This document shows positions 21,046-30,336 of a DNA stretch of 64,000 bases, piece after piece. Source of the DNA: Trypanosoma brucei gambiense DAL972 (taxonomy: Eukaryota; Euglenozoa; Kinetoplastea; Trypanosomatida; Trypanosomatidae); assembly GCF_000210295.1 (NCBI RefSeq), contig NC_026734.1:1-64000 (forward strand), given 5' to 3'. A program made the position numbers and the translations under genes. The notes beneath the pieces are model-generated. The model made no database searches and had not been told where the DNA came from. It saw only the letters and a list, made by a program, of their open reading frames with translations. Positions within the stretch are counted from its first letter, which is position 1, and the number at the start of each line of letters is the position of its first letter.

Positions 21046-24000
21046 CTATTCTCGCATAAGATCAGCGACGCTACACTGTTCCTTGATGAAAGTAGCACGA
21101 ACCATTTCACTTCCCTCTACACTGAACATGAACAGGCAATGCTTCAAGGAGCCAGAAAGAATATTGAGCAACATCTTCCATTCATTAGAGAGCCATTGCA
21201 AACCGACCAACTCCTCCGGTGGGGTCCCTGAGGCATCGGAGGTAATTTCCACCACGTGCGATTGAGTGAGAAGCCGCCACCAGCACTCTTCGTGAGGTGT
21301 CTGCCAATCTTCTAATTGTTTAATGCGAGCCAAGTAATAATCCGCAAAAATCTCGTCCACTGTTAAGGCGCATGCTCGTTTCAATGGAATACACTGCTCC
21401 AATAATGAATGAAGCACGGAAGGAGATCTTACCTTGGTTTGAGCGCATTGTTTTGCGGTGGCACCAAATTGAATATCAGCCTCAAAGTACACAAGGCTCT
21501 GAGAAAAGTCCGAGGGGGACACTACAACCTTTCCACTTCCAGAGACGAGAGTGCTGGGACGGCCACCCAAAATCTCAATGCATTCGGGTTTGTCAGAGCC
21601 CTGGCACTTGAGAAGCCGAAATCCCACAATGTTGCCGAATACATGACGCCGTGGGCTAGCCTTGACATTCGAGGACCTTAAATCCTCTACCTGTTCTTCT
21701 TCACTGCTTAAGGTACGTGCTGCACTTGTTTCTGAAATCGTAATACTCTGCTCAACAGGGGTAGATGCTTCCTGGCGTAATTGATACCGTGGAGACGACT
21801 GCGCTGTGACTGCAGGATTAGGTAACTCATCCCCTCCAACCAGTTCTCTCGACAGTCGACATATATCGGCCCGAGCTTCCTCACTCAACGTCCGCATTCG
21901 TAGCAGCTCCTCAGAACGGGCAATAATAGGCCTACTTGACTTCGCCATCCCACGAATTTTCCCAAGTGACTCAACAACACCGCGAAGGAGCGGCTCAGCA
22001 GGACGGCTGTAAACCTTCGTGTACTCATTCGCCAGTACGTGTATGCAATCGGGTCCCAAGTCCTCCGCGCAACGTATAAAAGAAGCATTCTGCACAATAA
22101 CAGGTGTGAATGGTATTGATGGCAAAGCAAGCACAATCTCTTTTGAGCCCGTGGCATGTGGGACATCAATCATAAAGTAGGAAGCCGGAACACATCCAGG
22201 TTTCCATCCGTCATTTAAGGCCACGATAATATGTGAGTTGACCGTGTCCACACTCTTGGTGCCGACGAACAAACCAGCAAAATCGATGGCATCACCTGTC
22301 TCTGTTTTTGGGGACACATCTTCAGCTGAGCGCAAAGGTTGCCTCACAAACCCCTTACGCGGCGGTGAGACTATGCTATACCGAAGAGGGCTCCGAGAGT
22401 ACAAAACTGTCGTCCGCTGGAAGGGGTGACCAGGTCGGAAGCGTGAAGGGGTTACGGAGAAAACGACAATCTCAGCTCCCTCCGGTGGAAAATCACACGA
22501 ATGTTCCTCCAAATCCCCCGCCGGACAGTTGGCACCGCAATCATCCCATATTTGCAAGAGGACGTCCCCCTGTCGCTCACAAGACAACAAAAACGATGTC
22601 AGACGTGAAAGTTGTCGGTCACTTTTTCCTTCAAACGGAGCAACAGCTCCGCGTGCCATACATTCCTGGAAACTTAGCTGCGCCAATAAACTCCTCACAA
22701 TTTTCAACGCACCACCTGTGCTGCCTCTTGTGTCGCCAGTTCGCGCACCCTTAAATGTTTTCTCAAGGAAAAAGGGCGGAAGCACGCGCTCCACTCGCCC
22801 TTTCAAACAAGGTACCAAACCACCAAGCATATCCATAGCGGAAGGCAGCAGTGTCGGCAAACAAGTATGATAGAGACCTAGAGGTGAGGAAGGTCCCACA
22901 GGTTGTGTGCAGTTGTAGTTAATGGAGAGGAGCACTTCATCTTTGCATTCTAGTGGAGAACAACAGTCTCTCCTCAGCATCCTCGCACCGCAAGTAACAA
23001 TCTTCTGACCACACCGCAGGGTTCCATTACGAACTAAGTTCGTTAATGGAATATCAAGAGACACTTTAACGTGGTAAAACCCATCGGAAACCACTGCCGT
23101 GCAGGTGTGAGGAGTAAGGCGCTCCTCAAAAGATACCGACACTACCCAGACTACCACCAGTGAGGCTGCTTGAACGTCCCCTTCCGCAATCAAACGCAAA
23201 GCAGGCCGTTTGCCCTCAACATACTCGTGATTATATTTAAAACACATGTGAAGCAAAGTATGTGCGACAGAAAACACGGGAAGGGGTGGATCAATGTGTA
23301 ATGTGAGTCCCCGCAACTTCAGAAGCGTGGACGTCAACATTTGAAGACACCACGCATCTGGGCAGCCCCGTGGAGAAGCCCCCAAGGTAAGCATGGCCTT
23401 ACGAAAATTTGCCGATGGTATGAACTCACACTCCGCTGGTATTTCCAGTAACTTCAGAAGTTCAGGTGAACACCCAAATTGCTTAAACAAAAAGTTTCCT
23501 CGCACAATCTCGTCAATTGAGGGAGGTACCGTCATCGATAATGAGCGAAACGTGAAAATGTCAAACGAAAGATGTCGGGGGGTTCGACCTACTTCCGACC
23601 CCTCACCCTCTGAACTCGGCATGTGGGACGCCGATGGCACCGCTTCCCCTACTCCTTTCGCAACCGCTCCTTTATTCTTAGCAAAAGGAACCACAAACGG
23701 CTTTCTTGCTAGGTTGGATGATGACAATGGCGATGATGATGCTGATTTACGGTGTGTACGTGGCGTCCTCTTCGACAAGGAGGCACCTGCTCCCGAAATG
23801 GGTTTAGCAGATGAAGCTGCGTTCGCACTTGCTACTTGCAGTGACGACTCTGATACAGTTATGGGTTTACCAGCAGCAGATACAAAAAGCGTTGGAACAT
23901 CTGTGGAATTTCCTTGTACCGCAGTGCTCTCTTGGCCATTTTCAGTATTCATTCGTGCCCTTGCTACTTGCAGTGACGACTCTGATACAGTTATGGGTTT

Positions 24001-24540
24001 ACCAGCAGCAGATACAAAAAGCGTTGGAACATCTGTGGAATTTCCTTGTACCGCAGTGCTCTCTTGGCCATTTTCAGTATTCATTCGTGCCCTTGCTACT
24101 TGCAGTGACGACTCTGATACAGTTATGGGTTTACCAGCAGCAGATACAAAAAGCGTTGGAACATCTGTGGAATTTCCTTGTACCGCAGTGCTCTCTTGGC
24201 CATTTTCAGTATTCATTCGTGCCCTTGCTACTTGCAGTGACGACTCTGATACAGTTATGGGTTTACCAGCAGCAGATACAAAAAGCGTTGGAACATCTGT
24301 GGAATTTCCTTGTACCGCAGTGCTCTCTTGGCCATTTTCAGTCCCGTACGTGCGGTCCCTCCTCGGCTGAATTCTCGTTTCCCTCTCCTGCAGTGGACTT
24401 TTTCCTTGTACACTTTCTCCAGACCGACTGCGTTGTCTCTTGGGGGCATCGGAGCGGCACTTCGTACGGTTCCGTTGCGGCGTATCGGAATTTTGGCGCG
24501 CTCCAGAGTTGCTGCCTTGTCTTCCTTTTTTGTGGCTCAT
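21046..24540 (-). CDS. BRCA2: BRCA2 recombination mediator with four BRC repeats
   Basis: A 1164-residue RAD51 loader. A basic N-terminus is followed by four tandem 44-residue units (about residues 67-238). Each contains a BRC motif with the RAD51-contacting 'FVSAAGKPI' and 'VSESSLQVA' elements. The C-terminal half has the BRCA2 helical domain ('FLFKQFGCSPELLKLL' region) and the first OB fold, where 'DGFYHVKVSLD', 'LVRNGTLRCGQKIVTCGA' and 'CSPLECKDEVLLSINYN' align with the vertebrate DSS1/DNA-binding domain. BRCA2 acts in homologous recombination, and in T. brucei in antigenic variation and genome stability. The ATG at 24540 follows a pyrimidine tract and acceptor AG. The upstream open frame is a non-coding extension from TTG. 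The number of BRC units is low for T. brucei (see findings). Confidence 0.95.
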   Translation of the reverse strand: MSHKKGRQGSNSGARQNSDTPQRNRTKCRSDAPKRQRSRSGESVQGKSPLQERETRIQPRRDRTYGTENGQESTAVQGNSTDVPTLFVSAAGKPITVSESSLQVARARMNTENGQESTAVQGNSTDVPTLFVSAAGKPITVSESSLQVARARMNTENGQESTAVQGNSTDVPTLFVSAAGKPITVSESSLQVARARMNTENGQESTAVQGNSTDVPTLFVSAAGKPITVSESSLQVASANAASSAKPISGAGASLSKRTPRTHRKSASSSPLSSSNLARKPFVVPFAKNKGAVAKGVGEAVPSASHMPSSEGEGSEVGRTPRHLSFDIFTFRSLSMTVPPSIDEIVRGNFLFKQFGCSPELLKLLEIPAECEFIPSANFRKAMLTLGASPRGCPDAWCLQMLTSTLLKLRGLTLHIDPPLPVFSVAHTLLHMCFKYNHEYVEGKRPALRLIAEGDVQAASLVVVWVVSVSFEERLTPHTCTAVVSDGFYHVKVSLDIPLTNLVRNGTLRCGQKIVTCGARMLRRDCCSPLECKDEVLLSINYNCTQPVGPSSPLGLYHTCLPTLLPSAMDMLGGLVPCLKGRVERVLPPFFLEKTFKGARTGDTRGSTGGALKIVRSLLAQLSFQECMARGAVAPFEGKSDRQLSRLTSFLLSCERQGDVLLQIWDDCGANCPAGDLEEHSCDFPPEGAEIVVFSVTPSRFRPGHPFQRTTVLYSRSPLRYSIVSPPRKGFVRQPLRSAEDVSPKTETGDAIDFAGLFVGTKSVDTVNSHIIVALNDGWKPGCVPASYFMIDVPHATGSKEIVLALPSIPFTPVIVQNASFIRCAEDLGPDCIHVLANEYTKVYSRPAEPLLRGVVESLGKIRGMAKSSRPIIARSEELLRMRTLSEEARADICRLSRELVGGDELPNPAVTAQSSPRYQLRQEASTPVEQSITISETSAARTLSSEEEQVEDLRSSNVKASPRRHVFGNIVGFRLLKCQGSDKPECIEILGGRPSTLVSGSGKVVVSPSDFSQSLVYFEADIQFGATAKQCAQTKVRSPSVLHSLLEQCIPLKRACALTVDEIFADYYLARIKQLEDWQTPHEECWWRLLTQSHVVEITSDASGTPPEELVGLQWLSNEWKMLLNILSGSLKHCLFMFSVEGSEMVRATFIKEQCSVADLMRE
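23828..24342. repeat. 132-bp tandem repeat encoding BRC units
   Basis: About 3.9 copies of a 132-bp (44-codon) unit begin at 23828, 23960, 24092 and 24224. The copies appear identical in nucleotide sequence, which indicates very recent amplification or homogenisation. Because 132 is divisible by three, the opposite strand is also open through the array. Confidence 0.95.
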
Positions 24541-24556
24541 AATAATCAGAATTTGA

Positions 24557-24651
24557 CTTCCGAGCAGATTAATTAAACAACACACGGGGAATTTCAGGAT
24601 GGAAGAAAAGGAGGAGGAGGAGGAGCCGAAAAAGAAGAAAAAGGGGACCGG
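24557..24651 (-). promoter_or_regulatory. predicted trans-splice acceptor region of BRCA2
   Basis: Positions 24600-24650 are almost all purine on the plus strand, giving a long pyrimidine tract in the transcript. An AG follows at about 24557-24558, and the BRCA2 ATG comes 16 bases later. This is the cleanest spliced-leader acceptor arrangement in the window. The exact site is inferred. Confidence 0.55.
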
Positions 24652-24975
24652 AATGTAGTGCAAACAAAGTACTAAAAGGCATTCAATTGCACGCGTGTGG
24701 AGGTGGAGGTGGTGAGAATGAGCGAGCAGAAACGTCGGTGCAAAGGGCACGCACCGGGACAACAACGGTATACACTTATGTATACTCAGTATCAACAAGC
24801 GCAGATGTGAATATTCGCTTCCGCGACAGCAAACAGTACCGCAGAAAGGGGGAAAAGGGCCCTAACAGATGCCCACCTTTCTTGTTATCGGAGGGGTATG
24901 TATTCCGATGGGTCAAGAAATGTCATGTCCTTCATGATATCGAGAACGGCATTCACATAATTCCAGAGGGGCTGC
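24652..24975. other. spacer between BRCA2 and the MRG gene
   Basis: About 320 bp, the probable 3' UTR of the MRG-domain gene and poly(A) region. No credible gene. Confidence 0.45.
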
Positions 24976-25485
24976 TTAAACGCAGCCGGCATCGTAGAAC
25001 CCACCTAATTTATCATAATGCGCAAGCAGAGACGGAAGTGCCACAAACAAACGGAGAAGGTACTCCAATGGTAATACAGCAGCACACTTGCGCTGCGAAT
25101 TGTCCGTCTCACCTATAGCAGTTTCTTCTGTCGTTTCCCCCTGATCCCCCCGTCGGCGTTTCCCTACGCCACGCGCAACCACACGCTTTTCACGCTGAAC
25201 AGCGGCCATATTAATGACCCGCCTCTCTTTCGAAGAAAGGAACAGCAGAGTGCAGCACTGCTCAATCATATCTAACACAAGTCCACGACAGCACGCCGTG
25301 ATGCACTCCGAAGCTCCGGTACGACGCCTAACATCATCATCAACATCCGTCAGGAATGCAAGCACACCTCCCTGACCGCACTTGGCTGCAATCGGTAATG
25401 TTCGCGGTTCATGGGGATGATCCACCTGCTCCAAATGATTGCGCAATATTTGCAGCAACCGCAGGGGCCACTTGATCTCGTCCAT
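24976..25485 (-). CDS. MRG-domain protein, EAF3/MRG15-like without chromodomain
   Basis: A 169-residue protein whose whole length resembles the MRG domain. 'LEQVDHPHEPRTLPIAAK' (residues 18-35) fits the 'L-V-D-D-W...LPAK' opening of the domain. 'VLAFLTDV' (41-48) fits the following 'IL' helix. 'LPLEYLLRLFVALPSLLAH' (138-156) is a near-canonical match to the domain's final helix. The MRG domain binds partners in NuA4 acetyltransferase and Rpd3 deacetylase complexes. No N-terminal chromodomain is present, and a basic, low-complexity insert occupies about residues 95-132. The start is an ATG at 25485. Placement next to BRCA2, ASF1A and DOT1B is suggestive but not proof of joint function. Confidence 0.6.
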   Translation of the reverse strand: MDEIKWPLRLLQILRNHLEQVDHPHEPRTLPIAAKCGQGGVLAFLTDVDDDVRRRTGASECITACCRGLVLDMIEQCCTLLFLSSKERRVINMAAVQREKRVVARGVGKRRRGDQGETTEETAIGETDNSQRKCAAVLPLEYLLRLFVALPSLLAHYDKLGGFYDAGCV

Positions 25486-26901
25486 TCACCTGCACCGCGG
25501 TAAAAAGAACAATGGCTAAGTGAATAACAACTTTAAAAAGGGAGGGAAGGGGGAAAAAAGGGGAGTATACTTCACAACTAGAGTGGGAGCCCGAAATCAC
25601 ATGAAAAGGGAAAAAACACAAAGAGAAGTGACTGAAAGTCACTACACAGAAAAAAAAAATAATAATAATGAATTTCAGAATAAACCAAGAAGAAACACAA
25701 AGTGCGCGTGCGGCCACGCATACCTGTATAACGACTTCAGTTTACTAAAACATTGTCCTATATAACTTCTTTTTTTCTTCATATTTGAATCAACCACACG
25801 ACCATCAGTAACAAGAAGAGGCCACACGCTGCGCTCACAAACAATAATCACCGCTTTCCTCCCGACCCGCAGCCCTCCGAGTCAGCGCCCACACAAATAG
25901 CGACACCAACAGATGCCGAGTGGGCACACAGAAGACACACGGCATGCACTCGACGACTGATGAGTTCAAAAAGAAAAAAAGAAAAAAAAAGAAGGAGAAG
26001 GAGGGGGAAGGGGAAGGGGGAAGGAGAGCGAGTGCAATACGGACAGCGGCAAGAAAAGTAACTGTGGGTGAGGGGAGTTACGCCAGCGGGAGTTGCACCC
26101 ACGCCCCATCGACTCTGATTGGACAAATTCAAACGTCACCTCCCTCCCCTCCCCCCCAAAAAAAAGATAAGATAAAATGGGGTTCTCTTAACCTTCCCCC
26201 CCTTTTCTACTCCTGCAGTTTTATTGTGATCTCTCTTTTTGGTGGGTTTCTTCTTCTTTCCCTGCGTCTCGCACACTACCCTCCTGAATATATACGTATG
26301 TATACTGTTTTCACCCCTACGCAGCAAAATAACAAAAACAAAAGAAAAAGAAAGCCACCAACGTTGGACGCTCGGAGAAGGGGATCGTAGCTCTCAAACT
26401 CAAAAAGTATACACGTCCATCACTCGCCCCCTCCCCTCCTTTCATTTATTTCCCTCCTGCCACCCACACCACCCCTACACACAAACACATCCCGTATGAC
26501 ACCTTCGTGCGGAATGGTGAACACGCAACCCTTTCTCGCTCGCACTGACCACAAAACAACAAACATCCAGCGGAACCCACACGTACCTCGGGCCCACTCC
26601 TCCGTGCATTTACGAACACAACCAAATATACATTTCCCCATGGACTGACAAAATCTCGGCCATTCCGTTCCTCAGCTCACCCGCTCTCCGGACCGTCCCA
26701 CATGAGCCGGCAAGGCGACGACACCATCGAACATATGCGTATACTCACCCACAAACGCAAACACAAGCACAGGCACAAGCGCCCACGACGACGAGGATCA
26801 AAGACCGGTCGCGTAAGCAAACAAAAAGATAGCGAGGCGAAGAAACAGACGCAAATAAAGAAGGAAAAGAAGTTGAAGAACCAGCATCCGACACATCAGC
26901 T
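25486..26901. other. 1.4-kb spacer
   Basis: This long spacer combines the 5' region of the MRG gene and a long 3' UTR of the next gene. It is strongly purine-rich on the plus strand at 25965-26030 (pyrimidine tract in the transcript). Short frames on both strands are low-complexity products of this bias. No RNA gene or mobile element was recognised. Confidence 0.45.
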
Positions 26902-28746
26902 TCATGCGGCAGCTCGACATGCCACAATATCGCATGGTACATCGGTGGCAGCGATGAGCCAAAACCCCTGGAGTTCCCAAGAGAAGAGAAGGGCGTAGTC
27001 GTACGGGTAATTCTGCAGAGGATTCTCTCGACCGTTCGCCGCCTTCCCTCCCTTTGGCAGAGCGCGTGCGTTCAGGAATTGAATGGCCTCCGCAAGGTTG
27101 TCCTTTCCAAGACCAACCAGGTGAGTGACATTAAACTTCATCTCACGCGGAGTTACCTGATACACAACCGTACACCATGCCGCATCCCAAACTCGAACAC
27201 GGTGCTCCTCCTCGCGCTTTACCGCAGGCCCGGTAGACACGCTGCCGGCCTTCTCCTCGCGGTCCGCCGACTTGTGGTTTTGTGTTGCCAGAGCGCGCTT
27301 CAACCACGCGCTCTTCTCTGCCGTGGCGTTGATAGTTGGATTGTTTGCAGCACCCGAAGCTACAATCATCTGCGCTAGCAACGTTGAGCTGTTCTTGTAC
27401 TCCTTTGCGTACCGACGGAACGCTGTACGTTTGTCGCCTTGTCCCACCGCGTCACTGAATAATATGGTATCACACACTACACAAAAATCAGCTGGCCAGT
27501 GAATTGTTTTGGAGTTGAGCGCATCCACCGCCTCCTGAATTGATGTGAAATGAGAGGAAACGTCGAACGCCTGCTCCTCACGAGTGAGTTTGTCATTATT
27601 TTTGATGGGGCAAGTGGAAGAAGCACGCCAACGAGTAGTAAACTGCTGTTGTTGTTGTTGCTGTTGTTGCAGCAGGCGTTCAATAATTGCTGAACCCCCA
27701 CCTTTTATCGCCTGCACCGAACCCGTACGGCTCCCAGCCTCCGCGCTAAGAATGGCCGGGTCGGTTATTACTGGAGGAGCAGCAGGCGACCAAGGCGAGC
27801 CCCGCGGATTGGCAGACTTTGCGCTACGGGGCTGTGGAATTGCAATTCCCGCAGGGCTACGGGGCCCAACGACTGCCATCAATGACGTGAACACACACCT
27901 CTCCCCTTCATGGAAACTTGGCGCACAGCTTGTCACACACAACTTCGACGATTTTACCCAAAGACCCCAGTCCCGATGAGAAGCGCTGCTTCCAGGACTG
28001 ACAGGTTTCTCCACAGCGTCCTCTGTAGCGTCAGCGAACCCGTATGAGTTACATGCAGCACATATTTCCTCGTTCAGAGTGGTGGTAGAGGTAAGAAGAT
28101 TCGCACAAATAACGATCACCTCCGCGCTTCCAAGTAACGGAATTATGCTGCTAAGCGCTGCCGTGCGGACCCATGGTTGCGCCCCCGGATCCATGTACAA
28201 CATGCCGACGGTCACCGAAGCCCCGGGAAAGGAGCGCACTTGCAGTGTCATGAACAGCTTCACAGCGCTGGCAACACTGCTGTGACTTGTGCTTCCTTCG
28301 CTCTCACCATTCGTGTTGTTGCTGATCTCCAGCTCCTTAGTCACATTTTCAACACTTTCACAGGTCATGCCAATCCGAACTAGGGTGACAGTTCCCCTTT
28401 CGGTCGGCTCACGCGGCTCATACCGAATGTTGTCCGTGATTCCGTAGAACTTCCTCACCGATGACAGTTGCATAAGCTGTCTTCTCGTCGCGGCATTGCA
28501 ATTGTGAATGAAAACAAACGAAGGCGATGACCCAGAGAGTATACGGCCCAGCGCCTCGGCATCAGCAGCAGACGAGGAGGCGTTGGCGGCGTCCACTGTG
28601 CAAACTGAAAAACTTTTCGGCATCCCGCTGTTCCCTCCTCCAGGCGCCGAAGCACCGGCAGCAGCAGCAGCAGCGGCAGCAGGGGAGTTCCTCTTCTCCG
28701 TCCATGACTGTCCCTCGTCAAAATGCTTCAGTTTGACTTGCATCAT
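26902..28746 (-). CDS. hypothetical protein with poly-Ala and poly-Gln tracts
   Basis: A 614-residue protein not assigned to a family. A run of eight Ala lies near residue 24 and a run of nine Gln at about residues 358-367, joined by Pro/Ala/Ser-rich linkers. Between residues about 110 and 300, alternating hydrophobic strands such as 'VTVGMLYMDP' and 'SAEVIVICANLL' weakly recall the endonuclease/exonuclease/phosphatase fold. A second patterned region lies C-terminally ('WDAAWCTVVYQVTPREMKFNVTHLV'). No catalytic set could be identified, so a non-enzymatic scaffold is equally possible. The start is one of two adjacent ATGs at 28746 and 28743; the longer frame would use GTG. The glutamine codons are mostly CAA/CAG mixtures. 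Confidence 0.6.
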   Translation of the reverse strand: MMQVKLKHFDEGQSWTEKRNSPAAAAAAAAGASAPGGGNSGMPKSFSVCTVDAANASSSAADAEALGRILSGSSPSFVFIHNCNAATRRQLMQLSSVRKFYGITDNIRYEPREPTERGTVTLVRIGMTCESVENVTKELEISNNTNGESEGSTSHSSVASAVKLFMTLQVRSFPGASVTVGMLYMDPGAQPWVRTAALSSIIPLLGSAEVIVICANLLTSTTTLNEEICAACNSYGFADATEDAVEKPVSPGSSASHRDWGLWVKSSKLCVTSCAPSFHEGERCVFTSLMAVVGPRSPAGIAIPQPRSAKSANPRGSPWSPAAPPVITDPAILSAEAGSRTGSVQAIKGGGSAIIERLLQQQQQQQQQFTTRWRASSTCPIKNNDKLTREEQAFDVSSHFTSIQEAVDALNSKTIHWPADFCVVCDTILFSDAVGQGDKRTAFRRYAKEYKNSSTLLAQMIVASGAANNPTINATAEKSAWLKRALATQNHKSADREEKAGSVSTGPAVKREEEHRVRVWDAAWCTVVYQVTPREMKFNVTHLVGLGKDNLAEAIQFLNARALPKGGKAANGRENPLQNYPYDYALLFSWELQGFWLIAATDVPCDIVACRAAA

Positions 28747-29552
28747 CTCCCCCACCCCCTCAAAAGAAAAAAAAAAGGAAAAACCGGCCTCACACCCAAC
28801 TTATACAAAACTTCCTTCCGCCGCTCACCAAATCACCGTACCGCTGAGGGATATCTCTACCCCGGGGAGACGCTCACACCAACAACACGGTTGCGCAGGC
28901 ACAGCCAGTCACTCTCTCACACGGTCCAAATGTTTCTATCCACCCTCAGGGCGGCTCAAGAGGTGTACTGCAAAGTGGAAAAAAAAAAGGCAGTGGAGTA
29001 ACAAAGGTGGAAGGAAGGAAGTTTTTACAATTAAAAAAAACCATCGGTAAACGACGCGGTCCCATATGGCTCAGCAGTGCTCCGCAAAGTAATAATGAGG
29101 CGAGTGTAAACATTGGGAATAAGAAGATCTGCTACATCATTTAAAAATCATGAAGATAACAGTAAATACAGTAAAAAGGAGTTATAAAATGGAAACAAAA
29201 AAAAAAGCTGCAATAACGGTGTCGGGGGGGGGGATGTTTAGACACATCACGCCGCAAACGGTATCGCGTGTACCGATCGTTTGCCCTCTAAGGTAACACT
29301 TATTTTTTTTCATTTTGTTTTTTTTCATGCACTCCAAATGTACACTCCACCGCCAATGTCCCCCTATAAACCACAGAAGAAGAAGGAAGAACGTATCCGA
29401 ATACACACACACGCGCGTATACATATACATGTGAGTATACGCACCGACACGTAATATCTTCAACTCCCCGTAGCACGACCTCTTCGTCCATGAAAAATAC
29501 AAAAGCGGGAAGATAGTTTAAAAGAGAAAAATACAACAACAAGCTGGAAAAT
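28747..29552. other. spacer upstream of the Ala/Gln-rich protein gene
   Basis: About 800 bp. Purine-rich runs at 28764-28785 and 28978-29040 (pyrimidine in the transcript) are candidate acceptor tracts. A G run occurs at about 29224-29231 and short alternating CA/CG sequence near 29402-29416. No credible gene. Confidence 0.45.
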
Positions 29553-30284
29553 TCATTTCACAAGAGCAGATGAAACAATAGAGGCGCTGTCGTGCCAGCG
29601 CCCGGAAGTCTGACCTTCCCTGGCTTCCCACCCTTCCTTGTCGCTGGAACCACTTGCGCTGAGGACGCAAACCTTTCTTTTTAAATCTGGCAAGGGAAAC
29701 CTGGCTGAGGCTGGCTGACAACCGGTCCCTGCGGCCCGCTCCAACTCCCACCGCTGCTCCTTCCGATCGCGCAGTCTATCTAAACACTGCATACGGTGTT
29801 CTGCATGCCGCATTAGCGTGGGCATGTCAGATGCCAATCGTTTGGCACTGATGATGCTCCACACCTCCTCTCGCCTCCGCCTCTCTCTTGAAGGATGCTG
29901 CGCTAAAATTTCCGAATTGCCTGCAAAGCTCTTACCGAACTGCACAAGCATTTGTCCAGCCTTTCTTTGTAAACTAATCCTCCTGTCGACACTATTCCAC
30001 AGTCGGCTTTGCTTCGTTCTTGTGAGCGGGAACCCGGAACTACCCCCCGCGTGCGGCGGGGTTATCAACGGACCCTCACCGCCAGATGGCTCTACAACTT
30101 CCTCCTGCCCTTTCCTTTGAGCACTTCTGTACGCAGCCCAACTTCCCTGTGGAATCTCAAAGGCATCGGGAAACACAATCATCTCATATTTCGTCCCCTC
30201 CTTAAGGTGCTCGAGGAAGGAATAGGGCTCAATGACGACATCACCAGGTGTGCGTGACAACTCACTTACAAAAGAAGGGTACAT
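29553..30284 (-). CDS. hypothetical basic protein
   Basis: A 243-residue protein of unknown function. The N-terminal 60 residues ('VVIEPYSFLEHL', 'YEMIVFPDAFEIP') look globular. A Gly/Pro-rich linker follows, then a highly charged, Arg-rich helical region ('PSRERRRREEVW', 'LMRHAEHRMQCLDRLRDRKEQRWELE') that could form a coiled coil. No enzymatic motif is visible. The first in-frame ATG is at 30284. The open frame continues upstream through the (CA)n tract as an artificial Cys-Val repeat, which must be untranslated. Confidence 0.55.
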   Translation of the reverse strand: MYPSFVSELSRTPGDVVIEPYSFLEHLKEGTKYEMIVFPDAFEIPQGSWAAYRSAQRKGQEEVVEPSGGEGPLITPPHAGGSSGFPLTRTKQSRLWNSVDRRISLQRKAGQMLVQFGKSFAGNSEILAQHPSRERRRREEVWSIISAKRLASDMPTLMRHAEHRMQCLDRLRDRKEQRWELERAAGTGCQPASARFPLPDLKRKVCVLSASGSSDKEGWEAREGQTSGRWHDSASIVSSALVK

Positions 30285-30288
30285 CACA

Positions 30289-30336
<48 letters not shown>

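Noticed and set aside
23393..24370. Plus-strand open frame of 325 codons over the BRC repeats
   Set aside because: Antisense to BRCA2 and kept open by the 132-bp repeat. No domain is recognisable.
24541..24798. N-terminal extension of BRCA2 with a hydrophobic, Phe- and Ser-rich sequence
   Set aside because: It begins at TTG and runs through the pyrimidine tract and the acceptor AG, so it is not part of the mature mRNA.
25848..26132. Minus-strand 94-codon frame with a hydrophobic stretch
   Set aside because: Starts at TTG and overlaps a pyrimidine-rich splice tract; it has no in-frame ATG.
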